DNA of 7,278 bases from a bacterium (GTDB taxonomy: Bacteria > Patescibacteria > Microgenomatia > Levybacterales > UBA12049): the NCBI GenBank assembly GCA_021825955.1, contig JAKAEH010000039.1:1-7278 (forward strand). Direction: 5' to 3'. Of the stretch, positions 4,891 through 7,278 are shown piece by piece; position 1 is the stretch's first letter; the number at the start of each line of letters is the position of its first letter. The notes beneath the pieces are model-generated. The model was not told the DNA's origin and did no database searches. It worked only from the letters and a program-made list of their open reading frames with translations. Position numbers and translations under genes: made by a program.

Positions 4891-6673
4891 CTTATTAAAT
4901 ACCAAAACGCAAAAAAAGAAAAACCTGAAAAAAGAATACCTGGAGTTTTCCTTTGGCATGCAGGACCAGGTCGACTTAATTTCCTACTCCGGACTTTCGG
5001 AAAGCGCTAATTATTTGCAAATAGGAGACAAATTTTCCCGTACACTTTTTATATCCGGATACCCTTACGTGGCATCCACCGGCTGGCTGAACATGCTCGT
5101 TAATTTTAACCATAATATAGACATCTCCTACCATATAGAACAGGTTGACCCGATGGCCGCTTTACCCAAATTAAACAGGAAAATCACCGAACTTGAGTCG
5201 ACAAAAAGGAATATGTTAAGGCAGGGAAAGGTTTTGGGCAGTGAAATAACCGACCCCTTGGACAGCGCAATCGCTCTTAAAGACAAAATCCAGAGGGGGC
5301 AGGAAAAACTTTTCCAGCTGTCAATTTATATGACATTAACCGAAGACTCCCTTTTGGAACTTAACAAGACAACTTCTCTTTTGGAGACCGTAATGTCCAC
5401 ACGCCTTTTCTATATTAAGTCCTCAACCTTCCAACAACTTGAAGGGTTGCAGTCGGCACTTCCAAGGGGACAAAACATACTATCACAAAAAAGAAATTTG
5501 GACAGTTCGTCCGCCGCTTTGACTTTTCCTTTCGTCTCATCGGAGCTTGTGCAGGAGTCGGGAATACTTTACGGAATAAACCGCTCCAACAATTCCCTGG
5601 TAATTGTAGATAGGTTTTTCCTGAATAACGCAAACTCCATAGTTTTTGCCCAAAGCGGAAGCGGTAAAAGCTACACGGAGAAAGTCGAGATATTAAGGCA
5701 GCTTATGCAGGGGACAAAAGTAATTGTCATTGACCCGGAAAGGGAATATAAACAGCTTGCCAGTTCCGTAAACGGGGCATACATAAAGTTATCGGCAAAA
5801 TCCAAGGAGAAAATAAACCCGTTTGACTTTACGACAAACCTAAACGCCGAAACCGAACTCTCCGAACATATACAGGACTTGACCGAAATAATTTCCTTAA
5901 TGGCGGGAGGATTAAGCGCTGAAGAAAAAGCGGCGACGGACAAAGCCATACTCCTAACTTACAAAGAATTCGGCTGGCTTATCAAGCCCAAAGAAAAACC
6001 AAAGAAAAAAGAAACAAGGGGAAGAAAGCCTAAAGCGAAAACTTACCCGATACTTAAAGATTTTTATAAAGTCCTAAAGCGAATGGGGCAGAAAAAACTA
6101 TCCAGTAAGCTTGAAAAGTTCGTCAAAGGGTCGCTTTCCTTTGTTTTTGACTCCCAGACGAATATTGAGCTTGATAACCGCCTTATTATTTTTGACATTA
6201 AGGACTTGGACGAGTCCTTAAGGCAGATAATGATGCTTGTTGTCGCAAACTTTGTCGAGTCAAGGGTAAAGGAAAACCCCCGGAAAAGGATACTGGTAGT
6301 TGACGAGGGATGGATACTTTTGCAGCACGAGGAAAGCGCCAGGTTTATAGCGGGCCTTACAAGACGGGCGAGAAAATATTATCTTGGCGTTACCATTATT
6401 TCCCAGGCGGCAAACGATTTTCTAAGCCAGGACTACGGGAGAGCCATAGCCTCCCAAAGCTCCCTTAGAATACTTATGAAACAGGATACTACAACAATTA
6501 AAAAAGTAGCCAGCGAATTTAACCTAAGCGAATACGAACAGCATTTTTTATTAACCTGTGACAAGGGGGAAGCGCTTATTATTGCCGACCAGAACCACGT
6601 GGCCGTTAAGGTTGTGGCATCCGAAAAAGAACATCCCTTGATAACAACAGACCCTAAGGAAATATATGTCTAA
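4883..6673 (+). CDS. virB4: VirB4-like secretion ATPase
   Basis: A 596-residue ATPase of the VirB4/TraC type, the motor for pilus assembly and substrate transfer at the cytoplasmic face. The Walker A motif is AQSGSGKS (256-263), with Ala in the usual first Gly position but the essential Lys262 and Ser263 present. VIVIDPEREY (280-289) follows, as is usual in this family. Walker B is RILVVDEG (469-476) with Asp474 and Glu475. ISQAANDF (506-513) and SLRILMKQD (527-535) match the Gln sensor and arginine region of the VirB4 core. Residues 1-250 hold the remaining pre-ATPase region. A basic linker KPKKKETRGRKPKAK (372-386) interrupts the ATPase domain and contains an AT-hook-like RGRKP. The ATG lies 8 bases inside the upstream gene with no clear Shine-Dalgarno sequence, so it likely depends on coupling. 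The enzyme looks intact. Confidence 0.92.
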   Translation: MINLLNTKTQKKKNLKKEYLEFSFGMQDQVDLISYSGLSESANYLQIGDKFSRTLFISGYPYVASTGWLNMLVNFNHNIDISYHIEQVDPMAALPKLNRKITELESTKRNMLRQGKVLGSEITDPLDSAIALKDKIQRGQEKLFQLSIYMTLTEDSLLELNKTTSLLETVMSTRLFYIKSSTFQQLEGLQSALPRGQNILSQKRNLDSSSAALTFPFVSSELVQESGILYGINRSNNSLVIVDRFFLNNANSIVFAQSGSGKSYTEKVEILRQLMQGTKVIVIDPEREYKQLASSVNGAYIKLSAKSKEKINPFDFTTNLNAETELSEHIQDLTEIISLMAGGLSAEEKAATDKAILLTYKEFGWLIKPKEKPKKKETRGRKPKAKTYPILKDFYKVLKRMGQKKLSSKLEKFVKGSLSFVFDSQTNIELDNRLIIFDIKDLDESLRQIMMLVVANFVESRVKENPRKRILVVDEGWILLQHEESARFIAGLTRRARKYYLGVTIISQAANDFLSQDYGRAIASQSSLRILMKQDTTTIKKVASEFNLSEYEQHFLLTCDKGEALIIADQNHVAVKVVASEKEHPLITTDPKEIYV

Positions 6674-7278
6674 ATGAGCCCGTTATTTCTTTACAACATA
6701 TGGTCATTCCGAAAAGAACTTAAACTTGTTGTCTTCTCCTTCCTAATCCTTCTTTCCCTTCCCGTAATTGCGGTTCTAATCCTGACAAACGCCGGAATAG
6801 ACACGGTTTCGGATAAACTGGCAACCGTTAATACGCAAACGCAAAAAATCCAAATACATAACCCCTTAAACGGTTCAGTCATAACCGAAATATCCCCTGT
6901 AATGGAATGGCCTGTTGCGGGAGTTGTCACTTTAGAATTCGGACAGTCCGACTGGCCATACCAGCCTTTCCATACGGGAATCGATATCGCCAACCCGCAA
7001 GGCAAAATAGGAGACCCGATAGTCCCTTTTATGCCGGGGACAGTCACTTACGCCGGAGAGATATTCTGGGGGTTTGGAAGATACATAGTGGTTGATAACG
7101 GCAACAATATAACCTCAATTTACGCCCACTTAAGCGCAATTTATGTTTACACCGGAGAAAAAGTAACTTTGGGGCAGGTCATAGGGGCGGAAGGAGAGAC
7201 CGGATGGGCAACCGGTCCCCACCTTCATTTTCAGATTGATGTTTTTGGGATTCCTGTTAATCCGAGAACATTTCTAGG
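6674..7278 (+). CDS. M23 (LytM-type) peptidase, membrane-anchored, partial
   Basis: Open to the right edge for 201 residues, so the 3' end is missing, although the M23 core is almost complete. One membrane segment (about 15-38) anchors it, and a short linker leads to the peptidase domain (about 78 onward). All LytM metal and catalytic residues are present: HTGID (His100 and Asp104, zinc), YAHL (His152) and HLHF (His183 and His185). It should cut peptidoglycan cross-links and open the wall for the secretion channel, a job done in other systems by VirB1 transglycosylases or CHAP/M23 wall enzymes. The ATG abuts the ATPase stop (TAAATG); a modest AAGGA (6656-6660) lies 13 bases upstream. Its place in the operon supports a dedicated role rather than general wall turnover. 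Confidence 0.88.
   Translation, partial: MSPLFLYNIWSFRKELKLVVFSFLILLSLPVIAVLILTNAGIDTVSDKLATVNTQTQKIQIHNPLNGSVITEISPVMEWPVAGVVTLEFGQSDWPYQPFHTGIDIANPQGKIGDPIVPFMPGTVTYAGEIFWGFGRYIVVDNGNNITSIYAHLSAIYVYTGEKVTLGQVIGAEGETGWATGPHLHFQIDVFGIPVNPRTFL

Overview
The window (about 7.3 kb) looks like a piece of a bacterial chromosome from a lineage with very compact genes. The best guess is a member of the Candidate Phyla Radiation (Patescibacteria), possibly Microgenomates-like. This is inference from three things: the combination of a small VirB2-like pilin, a PrgI-family protein, a VirB4 split into two genes and an M23 peptidase; the absence in the window of VirB7/9/10-type outer-membrane parts; and moderate to low GC with lysine-rich proteins. 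TGA is used as a normal stop (the ATGA junction at 3798-3801), which argues against the recoded Gracilibacteria/Absconditabacteria. A Gram-positive host is not excluded.

Region 1 (1-842, minus strand) is a two-gene unit: a membrane-anchored DUF3105 protein, followed by a small membrane protein with a CxxxC motif that runs off the left edge. A promoter at 846-874 drives it. A perfect 22-bp palindrome with C5/G5 tracts (821-842) covers the predicted transcription start and the Shine-Dalgarno sequence. Its shape is that of a CsoR/RcnR-type metal-sensor operator, so the pair may belong to a metal (copper-like) response. No regulator gene is in the window.

Region 2 (944-1999, plus strand) is a Fic-domain protein with an intact catalytic motif, an N-terminal inhibitory motif and a C-terminal winged-helix-like end. 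Its promoter is built into a 12-bp tandem repeat, and the predicted transcript starts at or next to the ATG (leaderless).

Region 3 (2057-7278, plus strand) is a tightly packed type IV secretion/conjugation operon: VirB2-like pilin, a protein with a second pilin-like module fused to a VirB6/TrbL-like membrane domain, a PrgI/VirB3-like protein, a separate VirB4/TraC N-terminal-like domain, the VirB4 ATPase, and an M23 (LytM-type) peptidase cut by the right edge. Several junctions overlap or abut (ATGA, 26 bp, 8 bp, TAAATG), which points to translational coupling. The promoter at 2057-2085 is followed by an intrinsic-terminator-like hairpin (2113-2136) before the first gene, and a weaker hairpin follows the pilin gene; both may tune expression. 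Together the proteins would form a pilus, an inner-membrane channel, the motor and the wall-opening enzyme of a monoderm-type secretion machine. The relaxase, coupling protein and other parts, if present, lie outside the window.
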